This document shows, one piece after another, positions 1 to 7,351 of a stretch of DNA of 43,185 bases. Under the pieces are notes generated by a model. It ran no database searches and had not been told where the DNA came from. It saw nothing but the letters and a program-made list of their open reading frames with translations. Numbering within the stretch: position 1 is the first letter of the stretch; the number at the start of each line of letters is the position of its first letter. A program made the position numbers and the translations under genes. The DNA is from Flavobacteriaceae bacterium UBA980 (GTDB lineage Bacteria > Bacteroidota > Bacteroidia > Flavobacteriales > Flavobacteriaceae): assembly GCA_002292265.1 (NCBI GenBank), contig DBBQ01000020.1:1-43185 (forward strand), written 5' to 3'.

Positions 1-1
1 T

Positions 2-859
2 GATTATAAATGTACCTATTGTACTATTCCTCAAGCGCGTGGAATTTCTAGAAGTGATACTTTGGAGAATGTCCTAACGAATGCACAGAAAATTGCCGAC
101 TCGGGATTGCAAGAAATTGTACTCACTGGGGTTAACATCGGAGACTATGGAAAAGGTGAATTTGGCAATAAAAAACACGAGCATACTTTTTTGGAATTGA
201 TTACTGCTCTGGACACCCTAGAATCCATCAATAGAATCCGAATATCCTCTATTGAACCTAACTTAGTAAACGATGCGATCATTTCATTTGTGGCGCAAAG
301 TAGGCGTTTTGTCCCCCATTTTCACATTCCTCTGCAAAGTGGAAGTGACAAGATCTTGAAAAGCATGAAACGACGCTATTTGTCCTCTTTGTACACAAAT
401 CGGATTACCCACATTAAAGAGAAGCTTCCAGACGCATGCATTGGAGCCGATGTGATTGTGGGTTATCCTGGAGAAACGGAAGAAGATTTTTTAGACACCT
501 ATCACTTTTTAAATTCCAGTGAAGTTTCTTACCTGCACGTCTTTACCTATTCAGAACGACCCAATACAGAGGCTGCGGTTATGGAGGGGGAAGTTGATAG
601 CGCTACACGAAGTAAACGAAGTAAAATGCTACGTGCTTTGTCCGTAAAAAAACGCCGTGCTTTTTACGAATCACAACTGGGTAAAACCCATACGGTTTTA
701 TTTGAGGGAGAAAATAAAGAGGGTTACATTACTGGATTTACCGAAAACTATGTTAAAGTACGAACCCCTTGGAATCCTTCATTAGTCAATACCTTACATC
801 TCATAACTTTAAAAGAAATAGATGAGGAAGGTTATGTCCGTTTCGCTTTTTTAAACTAA
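2..859 (+). CDS. mtaB: tRNA t6A37 methylthiotransferase MtaB (5' end outside window)
   Basis: This is the C-terminal part of a MiaB-like radical SAM methylthiotransferase, the family that converts t6A to ms2t6A at position 37 of ANN-decoding tRNAs. The window opens inside the radical SAM cluster motif: codons 1-6 read DYKCTY followed by C, so two of the three Cys of CxxxCxxC are visible and the first would lie just outside. The stretch reading EIVLTGVNIGDYG (about 110-190) is typical of the MtaB subgroup and separates it from MiaB and RimO. The core continues with HIPLQSGSD and a GADVIVGYPGETEEDF segment, and a short TRAM-like tail ends the protein. The stop codon interlocks with the stop of the convergent GNAT gene. 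Reading is open from base 2, so the gene is truncated only by the window edge. MtaB is seen from family motifs; substrate is by family. Confidence 0.93.
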   Translation, partial: DYKCTYCTIPQARGISRSDTLENVLTNAQKIADSGLQEIVLTGVNIGDYGKGEFGNKKHEHTFLELITALDTLESINRIRISSIEPNLVNDAIISFVAQSRRFVPHFHIPLQSGSDKILKSMKRRYLSSLYTNRITHIKEKLPDACIGADVIVGYPGETEEDFLDTYHFLNSSEVSYLHVFTYSERPNTEAAVMEGEVDSATRSKRSKMLRALSVKKRRAFYESQLGKTHTVLFEGENKEGYITGFTENYVKVRTPWNPSLVNTLHLITLKEIDEEGYVRFAFLN

Positions 860-1149
860 AGCTTAATTCCTACAGGAAGTAACTGCTTGTATCGTCTATT
901 AGAACGAACAAATCGAGCTATTTTTGGTGAAGTGGGAACAACTCGAAGGTTTTTCTCTGAAATGAACTCAAGTACTTTGACGATGAATGCGTCTTCAAAT
1001 GTGTCATCTTTAATTTCTTCAGGGATGTGTATTTTGGTGAGGAAAATTTTTCTTTCTTGTTCAGAATACTCGATTCGGGCTAGACTGTTGTTTACTTCAA
1101 TTTCAAATTGGCGTAGGAATTCGTTGTTTATCAAAGTTAAATCATTCAT
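856..1149 (-). CDS. Small GNAT-type N-acetyltransferase (YjdJ-like)
   Basis: This 97-residue protein resembles the short GNAT family sometimes called Gcn5-related N-acetyltransferase 2 (PF14542, YjdJ type), which covers only the core acetyl-CoA fold. Visible landmarks are an N-terminal beta strand with IEYSEQERKIFLTKIHIP, a helix with EDAFIVKVLEFISEKNLRVVP, and a basic tail with ARFVRSNRRYKQLLP. That VVPTSPxIxxFxRxNxRY pattern is what identifies it. The substrate is unknown for this family. It is convergent with mtaB and the two stops share four bases (856-859). A Bacteroidota-type promoter lies upstream at 1211-1240. The opposite-strand reading over the same DNA has no recognisable protein and is a shadow. 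Confidence 0.82.
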   Translation of the reverse strand: MNDLTLINNEFLRQFEIEVNNSLARIEYSEQERKIFLTKIHIPEEIKDDTFEDAFIVKVLEFISEKNLRVVPTSPKIARFVRSNRRYKQLLPVGIKL

Positions 1150-1210
1150 AAGGGATAGAATTGATTACTATATTGCTAATGTTTTTAAATTTGTTTTTGT
1201 GAAGGGAATA

Positions 1211-1240
1211 CAAAAATACAAAAATATACCATGCAACAAA
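1211..1240 (-). promoter_or_regulatory. Bacteroidota sigma-A promoter for the GNAT gene
   Basis: On the minus strand TTTG (1240-1237) is followed after 18 bases by TATTTTTG (1218-1211), matching the Bacteroidota consensus TTTG-N(17-23)-TAnnTTTG. Transcription would start near 1205, about 55 bases before the ATG at 1149. The assignment rests on consensus match and position only. Confidence 0.5.
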
Positions 1241-1257
1241 TGAAATTAAAAGATTAA

Positions 1258-1917
1258 ATGGAGCCTATCCCTGTTTATTGTATGCCCGGTATGGCAGCGA
1301 GTCCAAAAATTTTTGAATATCTCGATTTTCCCAAGCCGTTTCAAATTCATTTGTTGAGTTGGATTCCACCCAAGAAGCAAGAAACGTTGAGTGCTTATGC
1401 CCAGCGTATGTGTGAGCGAATTGAACACGAACATCCCGTACTGCTAGGGGTTTCCTTTGGAGGGGTTTTGGTTCAGGAAATGGCAAAACACATTCCCGTT
1501 CGCAATACGGTCATTGTCTCGAGTATAAAAAACAGAGAAGAACTTTCTTTTCCCATGAAAATGGCACAAAAAACAAATGCCCACAAACTCTTACCGACCC
1601 AGTGGATCAATAACATAGATCATTTGGCATTGTTTGCTTTTGGAAAAGGAATCAAAAAGCGATTGGTGATGTATCAGCGGTATCTCTCAGAAAGAAATCC
1701 AGAATATCTCAATTGGGCAATTGATGCTTTAGTCCAATGGGAGCAAATAGAAAGTCCAAAAGAAATTCTTCATATCCATGGAGCATCAGATACAGTTTTT
1801 CCAATAAAAAATTTATCAAATCCTTTTATAAAAATTAAAGGGGGACATGCTGCCATAATTACACAAGCCAAATGGTTTAATGAGGAGTTGCCTAAGCTTC
1901 TTTTAAAAAATGACTAA
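1258..1917 (+). CDS. Alpha/beta hydrolase
   Basis: This 219-residue protein is a compact alpha/beta-hydrolase. The nucleophile elbow is seen as GVSFGG (Ser about residue 64), the acid residue probably in HGASDTVFP (about 180), and the catalytic His in KGGHAAII (about 200). The N-terminus reads CMPGMAASPKIFEYL, matching the oxyanion-loop region of the family. There is no signal peptide, so it should act in the cytoplasm. Substrate cannot be told from the sequence. The ATG at 1258 lies 108 bases after the divergent GNAT gene, and the lytic transglycosylase gene follows 34 bases after the stop, with its own likely -7 box overlapping this stop codon. Confidence 0.82.
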   Translation: MEPIPVYCMPGMAASPKIFEYLDFPKPFQIHLLSWIPPKKQETLSAYAQRMCERIEHEHPVLLGVSFGGVLVQEMAKHIPVRNTVIVSSIKNREELSFPMKMAQKTNAHKLLPTQWINNIDHLALFAFGKGIKKRLVMYQRYLSERNPEYLNWAIDALVQWEQIESPKEILHIHGASDTVFPIKNLSNPFIKIKGGHAAIITQAKWFNEELPKLLLKND

Positions 1918-1922
1918 ATTTG
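1915..1922 (+). promoter_or_regulatory. Putative -7 promoter box for the lytic transglycosylase gene
   Basis: TAAATTTG matches the -7 consensus TAnnTTTG exactly and begins with the TAA stop codon of the upstream hydrolase gene. It lies 30 bases before the ATG at 1952. The only -33-like element is a TTG at 1888-1890, 24 bases upstream, which is rather far, so confidence is moderate. Confidence 0.4.
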
Positions 1923-1951
1923 AAAGCTATGACAACTAAAAGCCTCGTACA

Positions 1952-2863
1952 ATGAAATATAAACTGACTTCTGGAATTTTAATTGGAATCTTGTTGGTTT
2001 TCTTTGGATTTACTGCGGTCCATCCAGAACGTAACAACGCCTTTAACAATAAAGAAGAAGATTCTTCTAAAGTATATGCCCTCAAGCTTCCTGAGACCCT
2101 TGATTTTTCTGGAGAACCTGCTCCTTTGAGCGCACCAGATATCAGAGAACGATTGGACAAGGAGCTATTGGTCAATACCTATTGGCAATCCAATATGATG
2201 CTTTTGCTAAAACGAGCCCACAAATGGTTTCCTACCCTTGAAGCCATCCTTGAAGAAGAAGGTGTTCCAGAGGATTTTAAATACCTAGCGGTTATAGAGA
2301 GTGGATTGGAAAATGTGCGTTCTCCAAAAGGAGCCAAAGGGTTTTGGCAGCTGATGCCTGGAACAGCAAAAGAATATGGACTGGAACTAAATAGTAATGT
2401 GGACGAGCGGTATCATATCGAGAAAGCTACCCGTGTTGCATGTAAGTATCTGCTTAAAGCAAAAAAACGTTTTGGCAGTTGGACCTTAGCTGCGGCTTCC
2501 TATAATAGAGGGATTTATGGTACTCACAAATTGCTAGGCAAACAATTGGTAGAAAACTACTACGATTTACTTTTAAATAAAGAAACCAGTCGCTATGTTT
2601 TTCGAATTCTAGCGGTCAAAGAAATAATGTCGCATCCTCAGCGGTACGGTTTTGTATTTGAAGAATCTGACTTGTACAAACCCATTCCCGTTAAAAAAAT
2701 AGGTTGGGATGTACCCATTACTAATATTGCAGAATTTGCGAGAGAACGCGGTATCAACTACAAATTGCTAAAAATCCACAATCCTTGGTTGATTCAAAAT
2801 CATTTAAATAACAATTCGAGGAAATATTACGAAATTTCAATTCCTGAGGAAGGCTACTACTAG
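1952..2863 (+). CDS. Membrane-bound lytic murein transglycosylase (SLT domain)
   Basis: This 303-residue protein cleaves peptidoglycan glycan strands to 1,6-anhydromuropeptides if it acts like its family (MltD/SLT type). An N-terminal membrane segment or signal anchor covers residues 7-24. The SLT domain follows at roughly 85-215: the catalytic Glu is in VIESGLEN, then GAKGFWQLMPGTAKEYGL and ASYNRG, all standard SLT motifs. The C-terminal 60 residues (with NIAEFARERGINYKLLKIHNPWL) look like a degenerate LysM-like or Flavobacteriia-specific tail with no clear LysM repeats. It is probably exported to the periplasm. Its stop interlocks with the stop of the convergent TPR gene at 2860-2863 (CTAG). 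Confidence 0.9.
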   Translation: MKYKLTSGILIGILLVFFGFTAVHPERNNAFNNKEEDSSKVYALKLPETLDFSGEPAPLSAPDIRERLDKELLVNTYWQSNMMLLLKRAHKWFPTLEAILEEEGVPEDFKYLAVIESGLENVRSPKGAKGFWQLMPGTAKEYGLELNSNVDERYHIEKATRVACKYLLKAKKRFGSWTLAAASYNRGIYGTHKLLGKQLVENYYDLLLNKETSRYVFRILAVKEIMSHPQRYGFVFEESDLYKPIPVKKIGWDVPITNIAEFARERGINYKLLKIHNPWLIQNHLNNNSRKYYEISIPEEGYY

Positions 2864-3375
2864 ATCCGCTTCATCTGTTGTTGAATCATTTTCATCTGTC
2901 CCGTCAACATTCCGTGTTTGTCTAATTTTTTTGCCTCTGTCAACAGTATTTGAGCTTCCCGTTTCCGTCTTTTTTGAAGGTAAATTCCCGCTAAACTCAT
3001 CTTCGCCATGGCCAAGTCGTGGTTCATGGACAATCCAAGTTTAAGAGCTGCCTTAAAACTCTTTTCTGCCTGAGTGAGGTTTGTTTGAGAATGAATAATA
3101 CCTAAAAGGTAATGGTAATACCCTTGTTGTTTGCTTACTAAGTTGCGCTCTACATTGGAAATACGCATCAACCATCTTTGTGTTCCCTCAAAGTCTTGTT
3201 TTCTAAGTCTTAAAAAGGCTAGGAAAATGATTTCATTTTTAAAGTACAGCAACACAAACATACCCGAGAGCAGTAGCAGCATAATTCCATTTCCGATATA
3301 GTCATCGACAAATTGATAAATACCATACGCAAATGTCAGTAACGCAAGAATTAATTTTATGATTTTAGGAAACAT
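2860..3375 (-). CDS. Membrane protein with TPR-like repeats
   Basis: This 171-residue protein has two predicted membrane segments (residues about 5-22 and 28-46), followed by a helical region from about 55. This reads like two or three tetratricopeptide-type repeats, for example LLGIIHSQTNLTQAEKSFKA and AKMSLAGIYLQKRRKREAQ. The repeats would face the cytoplasm and probably bind a protein partner. It is a common hypothetical protein layout in Flavobacteriia, and no specific function is recognised. It ends with a basic segment (MKMIQQQMKRI). The gene is convergent with the lytic transglycosylase and starts 125 bases from rpmH, which runs the other way. Confidence 0.75.
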   Translation of the reverse strand: MFPKIIKLILALLTFAYGIYQFVDDYIGNGIMLLLLSGMFVLLYFKNEIIFLAFLRLRKQDFEGTQRWLMRISNVERNLVSKQQGYYHYLLGIIHSQTNLTQAEKSFKAALKLGLSMNHDLAMAKMSLAGIYLQKRRKREAQILLTEAKKLDKHGMLTGQMKMIQQQMKRI

Positions 3376-3430
3376 TATTTATTTTTTTTCAAAGGTAAAA
3401 AAAAACGAAGGCGAAATGTTGATAAACCAA

Positions 3431-3461
3431 TTTGGAAGACAAAAAAGTTGTTGTATATTTG
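3431..3461 (+). promoter_or_regulatory. rpmH promoter
   Basis: TTTG (3431-3434), a 19-base spacer, then TATATTTG (3454-3461) is a perfect match to the Bacteroidota promoter consensus. The start point would be near 3467, giving a leader of about 34 bases before the rpmH ATG at 3501. Confidence 0.72.
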
Positions 3462-3500
3462 CCCAACTTTTAACGAGGCATACCGCCGGTCATTATTATT

Positions 3501-3659
3501 ATGAAAAGAACATTTCAACCTTCGAGAAGAAAGAGAAGAAACAAGCACGGTTTCAGAGAACGAATGGCATCAGCAAACGGACGTAAGGTTCTTGCTGCAC
3601 GTCGAGCCAAAGGCAGAAAAAAAATATCTGTATCCTCTGAACCGCGTCACAAAAAATAA
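3501..3659 (+). CDS. rpmH: 50S ribosomal protein L34
   Basis: This gene has 52 codons. The product starts [20 protein letters not shown] and continues [21 protein letters not shown], which is the L34 signature and is extremely basic, as expected for a small rRNA-binding protein of the large subunit. The C-terminus ([11 protein letters not shown]) is slightly extended relative to the 46-residue E. coli protein, as is usual in Bacteroidota. A consensus promoter lies at 3431-3461 and an intrinsic terminator at 3681-3718, so it is a single-gene transcription unit here. A longer plus-strand reading in another frame (3359-3586) overlaps it and is a shadow. Confidence 0.97.
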   Translation: MKRTFQPSRRKRRNKHGFRERMASANGRKVLAARRAKGRKKISVSSEPRHKK

Positions 3660-3680
3660 TGATAAAATCATCCCATAATA

Positions 3681-3718
3681 AAGGTGTTACTTTTTCGAGA
3701 GTAACACCTTTTTTTTAT
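3681..3718 (+). terminator. Intrinsic terminator of rpmH
   Basis: A perfect inverted repeat, AAGGTGTTAC (3681-3690) and GTAACACCTT (3701-3710), is followed by an unbroken run of T (3709-3716). It sits 22 bases after the rpmH stop and before carB. Confidence 0.88.
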
Positions 3719-3740
3719 ATTTAAAATCTATATTTAAGCT

Positions 3741-6590
3741 ATGCCAAAAGTAGACTCCATCAAAAGTATTTTAGTAATCGGTTCAGGTCCCATTATTATT
3801 GGTCAAGCGTGTGAGTTTGATTATTCAGGATCTCAAGCTTTACGATCTCTTCGCGAAGATGGTATCGAGACCATTTTAATCAATTCCAATCCTGCGACGA
3901 TCATGACCGATCCTTCAATGGCGGATCATGTTTATCTGAAGCCTCTGAATACCAAATCCATTATCGAGATTCTTAAAAAGCATAAAATTGATGCAGTACT
4001 TCCCACCATGGGGGGACAAACAGCACTCAATTTGTGTATCGAAGCGGACGAAAAAGGGATCTGGGAAGACTTTGGGGTAGATATTATTGGTGTAGATATA
4101 GATGCCATACAAATTACCGAGGATCGGGAGCAATTTCGAAATTTGATGCTAAAAATTGGAGTTGATATGGCCCCTCAAGCCACTGCGAATTCCTTCTTGA
4201 AAGGACAAGAAATAGCACAAGAGTTTGGTTTTCCATTAGTTATTCGCGCTTCGTACACCTTGGGTGGAGCAGGGGCTTCCTTTGTACACAAGGCCGAAGA
4301 TTTTGATGAACTGCTGACTCGCGGATTGGAAGTTTCTCCTATCCATGAAGTGATGATTGATAAGGCGCTGATTGGTTGGAAAGAGTATGAGTTGGAGTTG
4401 CTTCGCGATAACAATGATAATGTCGTTATCATTTGTACCATAGAAAATATGGATCCTATGGGAATCCATACAGGAGACTCCATTACCGTAGCACCTGCAA
4501 TGACCTTATCCGATACAACTTTTCAACGAATGCGCGATATGGCCATTCACATGATGCGAAGTATTGGTGATTTTGCCGGGGGCTGTAATGTACAATTTGC
4601 GGTTAGTCCAGATGAAAAAGAAGATATTATTGCAATAGAGATCAATCCCCGAGTTTCTAGATCTTCGGCATTAGCAAGTAAAGCAACAGGCTATCCCATT
4701 GCAAAAATTGCTGCAAAATTAGCCATTGGATATACACTAGACGAGCTAGAAAATCAAATTACCAAGTCCACTTCTGCACTTTTTGAGCCTACTTTAGACT
4801 ATGTAATTGTAAAAATCCCACGTTGGAATTTTGACAAATTTGAAGGTTCAGATCGGACTCTAGGATTGCAAATGAAATCTGTAGGAGAGGTTATGGGAAT
4901 TGGAAGATCTTTTCAAGAGGCATTGCACAAAGCCACCCAATCTTTGGAAGTAAAACGAAACGGTTTAGGTGCGGACGGTAAGGGATATACAGATTATGAC
5001 ACCATTATCAGTAAATTGAAAATAGCTAGTTGGGATCGTGTTTTTGTACTTTATGATGCCATTCAAATTGGAATCCCATTAACACGAATTCACGAAATTA
5101 CTAAAATCGATATGTGGTTTTTAAAGCAGTACGAAGAGCTGTACCACTTGGAACTGGAAATTTCGAATTTCGATATAGACTCAATCGATACTGCCTTGCT
5201 TTTAGAAGCCAAACAAAAAGGGTTTGCAGACCGGCAAGTAGCACACATGCTCAAGTGCTTGGAAAGTGAAGTTCACGCCAAAAGAGTGGAGATGGGCATC
5301 CAACGTGTCTACAAACTCGTAGATACCTGTGCGGCAGAATTTGAAGCAAAAACCCCTTATTACTACTCTACTTTTGAAGCCAAACTCAAGACAAAGGAGG
5401 GTGTGCCGTTTAGTGAAAATGAAAGTAAGGTTACTGACCGTAAAAAAATTGTCGTATTGGGGTCGGGACCGAATCGTATCGGTCAAGGTATCGAGTTCGA
5501 CTACTGCTGTGTACACGGAGTTTTGGCTGCGAGTGAATGTGGGTACGAAACCATTATGATCAATTGTAATCCAGAAACGGTATCCACAGATTTTGATACG
5601 GCAGACAAATTGTATTTTGAACCCGTATTTTGGGAACATATATACGATATTATTCAGCACGAAAAACCAGAAGGAGTCATTGTACAACTGGGAGGTCAAA
5701 CCGCACTTAAACTTGCAGAAAAACTCGCCCGTTATGGGGTTAAGATCATCGGTACCAGCTTTCAATCTTTGGACCTTGCGGAAGATCGAGGAAGTTTTTC
5801 AACACTTCTCAAAGAAAACAACATTCCCTACCCTGAGTTTGGAGTGGCTCAAACTGCAGATCAGGCTTTGGAATTGGCAGATCAATTGGATTTTCCCATT
5901 TTGGTTCGACCCTCTTATGTGCTGGGAGGTCAGGGGATGAAAATTGTGATCAACAAACAAGATTTAGAAGCCCACGTGGTGGACTTACTCCAAAAAATCC
6001 CCAACAACAAATTATTACTTGACCATTATCTAGATGGTGCTATTGAGTGTGAAGCCGATGCGATTTGCGATGGAGAAAACGTCCAGATTATTGGGATCAT
6101 GGAGCATATAGAGCCGTGCGGAATTCACTCGGGAGACTCCAATGCAACTTTACCCGTCTTTAATCTTGGGGAATATGTGGTGCAACAAATCAAAGACCAC
6201 ACCCACAAAATTGCACTTGCACTAAATACTGTGGGACTCATAAATATCCAATATGCAGTAAAACACGACAAGGTTTATGTGATCGAGGCCAATCCGAGAG
6301 CTTCAAGAACAGTTCCATTTATTGCAAAAGCCTACAAAGAACCTTATGTCAACTACGCGACTAAAGTCATGTTGGGAGAAAATAAAGTTACTGATTTTGA
6401 GTACAATCCACAGTTAGAAGGATATGCCATCAAACAACCTGTATTTTCCTTTAATAAATTTCCGAATGTCAATAAGCAACTCGGACCCGAGATGAAAAGT
6501 ACAGGGGAAAGTATCCTTTTTATTGACAGTTTGAAAGAAGATGCTTTTTACGATTTGTATGCCAGACGTAAAATGTATTTGACCAAGTAG
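3741..6590 (+). CDS. carB: Carbamoyl-phosphate synthase large subunit (short form)
   Basis: At 949 residues this is the ammonia-using synthetase subunit that makes carbamoyl phosphate from bicarbonate, ammonia and two ATP for pyrimidine and arginine synthesis. It opens with ILVIGSGPIIIGQACEFDYSG, the first synthetase half, and a second copy of the motif (GSGPNRIGQGIEFDYCC, about residue 573) starts the second half. Each half has a biotin-carboxylase-like ATP-grasp domain (INPRVSRSSALASKATGYP in the first, IEANPRASRTVPF in the second). The protein stops at RKMYLTK, right after the second ATP-grasp half. The C-terminal MGS-like allosteric domain of the roughly 1070-residue E. coli enzyme is absent, as in other Flavobacteriia. 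The small subunit gene carA is not in the window. Confidence 0.97.
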   Translation: MPKVDSIKSILVIGSGPIIIGQACEFDYSGSQALRSLREDGIETILINSNPATIMTDPSMADHVYLKPLNTKSIIEILKKHKIDAVLPTMGGQTALNLCIEADEKGIWEDFGVDIIGVDIDAIQITEDREQFRNLMLKIGVDMAPQATANSFLKGQEIAQEFGFPLVIRASYTLGGAGASFVHKAEDFDELLTRGLEVSPIHEVMIDKALIGWKEYELELLRDNNDNVVIICTIENMDPMGIHTGDSITVAPAMTLSDTTFQRMRDMAIHMMRSIGDFAGGCNVQFAVSPDEKEDIIAIEINPRVSRSSALASKATGYPIAKIAAKLAIGYTLDELENQITKSTSALFEPTLDYVIVKIPRWNFDKFEGSDRTLGLQMKSVGEVMGIGRSFQEALHKATQSLEVKRNGLGADGKGYTDYDTIISKLKIASWDRVFVLYDAIQIGIPLTRIHEITKIDMWFLKQYEELYHLELEISNFDIDSIDTALLLEAKQKGFADRQVAHMLKCLESEVHAKRVEMGIQRVYKLVDTCAAEFEAKTPYYYSTFEAKLKTKEGVPFSENESKVTDRKKIVVLGSGPNRIGQGIEFDYCCVHGVLAASECGYETIMINCNPETVSTDFDTADKLYFEPVFWEHIYDIIQHEKPEGVIVQLGGQTALKLAEKLARYGVKIIGTSFQSLDLAEDRGSFSTLLKENNIPYPEFGVAQTADQALELADQLDFPILVRPSYVLGGQGMKIVINKQDLEAHVVDLLQKIPNNKLLLDHYLDGAIECEADAICDGENVQIIGIMEHIEPCGIHSGDSNATLPVFNLGEYVVQQIKDHTHKIALALNTVGLINIQYAVKHDKVYVIEANPRASRTVPFIAKAYKEPYVNYATKVMLGENKVTDFEYNPQLEGYAIKQPVFSFNKFPNVNKQLGPEMKSTGESILFIDSLKEDAFYDLYARRKMYLTK

Positions 6591-6609
6591 TATAAATTGT
6601 ATAGTTTTA
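6578..6609 (+). promoter_or_regulatory. Possible promoter for the DUF6580 gene
   Basis: TTTG (6578-6581) followed after 20 bases by TAGTTTTA (6602-6609) matches the Bacteroidota promoter except for the last base. It overlaps the end of carB and lies 15 bases before the ATG at 6625. Confidence 0.33.
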
Positions 6610-6624
6610 CAAAAAACATCGACC

Positions 6625-7116
6625 ATGGGATTGAAAGGAAATGAAATAAAGGTTGTTTTTGGTTTGGTAGTTTTGGCCCTGTTGACCAGACTATTACCAC
6701 ACCCTCCCAACTTTGCACCGATCACCAGTATTGCCTTGTTTACGGGCTTCCATTTTACTAATAAACGATGGGCCTTGTTTCTCCCCCTCGTTTGTATGTT
6801 TTTGTCAGATCTGTACTTGGGAATCCACGCTTTGATTCCTGTTATTTACACTGCTTTTGCTTTTATTTCATTTATTGGATTTAAAGTAAAATCCTTATCC
6901 TTTATGACGGTAATAGGAGCTTCAACTTCCTTTTTTATCCTTAGTAATTTAGGGGTTTGGTATTTTTATTATCCACTCACTTGGGCTGGTTTAACAAGTT
7001 GTTTTATGCTTGCTATTCCATTTTTTATCAACTCTTTAGCGGGAGACTTGTTCTATACTAGTGTACTTCAATTTTCGTTTAAAAAATTGAAACAAACGTC
7101 ATTCAGCTTTAATTAA
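6625..7116 (+). CDS. DUF6580 family membrane protein, likely B12-linked transport component
   Basis: This 163-residue, very hydrophobic protein has about five or six membrane segments and almost no soluble part. The motif LPHPPNFAPITSIALFTG near residues 24-41 is characteristic of the DUF6580 family and resembles the substrate-binding S components of ECF vitamin transporters. No ATPase or T component is adjacent. The gene lies directly upstream of a cobalamin riboswitch and a btuB-type receptor gene, which suggests a role in cobamide or precursor uptake. That role is inferred from context and is not shown by the sequence. Unlike btuB, it is upstream of the riboswitch, so it would not be controlled by it unless a second element exists. 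Confidence 0.72.
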   Translation: MGLKGNEIKVVFGLVVLALLTRLLPHPPNFAPITSIALFTGFHFTNKRWALFLPLVCMFLSDLYLGIHALIPVIYTAFAFISFIGFKVKSLSFMTVIGASTSFFILSNLGVWYFYYPLTWAGLTSCFMLAIPFFINSLAGDLFYTSVLQFSFKKLKQTSFSFN

Positions 7117-7121
7117 ACCCG

Positions 7122-7129
7122 TACTTTTG
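7122..7129 (+). promoter_or_regulatory. Putative -7 promoter box before the cobalamin riboswitch
   Basis: TACTTTTG matches TAnnTTTG exactly and sits just ahead of the folded riboswitch region. Transcription would start near 7135. No good TTTG -33 element is seen at the usual distance. Confidence 0.4.
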
Positions 7130-7296
7130 TTTAAAGGTTTTTTTTAAACAAAGATGAAAAGGGAATTTGGTGTAAATCCAAAACTGTACCCGCAACTGTA
7201 AGCTTCGTCTGAATAGACACTTTATTCGAACTTACGCCACTGTCAAAAAACTGATGGGAAGGTAGAATAGAGATGCAAGTCAGGAGACCTGCCTTT
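7127..7296 (+). promoter_or_regulatory. Cobalamin (adenosylcobalamin-type) riboswitch
   Basis: The conserved landmarks of the cobalamin riboswitch occur in order: AAAGG (7134-7138), AAAAGGGAA (7157-7165), GGTGTAAATCC (7169-7179), CCCGCAACTGTAAG (7189-7202), GCCACTG (7236-7242), GATGGGAAGG (7253-7262) and the B12 box AAGTCAGGAGACCTGCC (7277-7293). The receptor gene starts at 7352. Between the B12 box and the ATG a small hairpin (GGCTT 7314-7318 with AAGCC 7327-7331) may form part of the expression platform. No U-run follows it, which fits control of translation better than termination. Binding of cobalamin is expected to reduce btuB expression. Confidence 0.95.
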
Positions 7297-7351
7297 TAAT
7301 GTAAATCGTTTTTGGCTTCGGGGATAAAGCCGAAAGCACATTTTATTTTAA

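Noticed and set aside
3729..3736. TATATTTA before carB as a -7 promoter box
   Set aside because: It would place the transcript start at the ATG (leaderless), which is rare here; the last base also departs from the consensus. No good TTTG at the correct distance.
5202..5765. 187-codon minus-strand reading opposite carB
   Set aside because: It is antisense to a strongly conserved enzyme and has no recognisable domain, so it is a shadow of the carB codon pattern.
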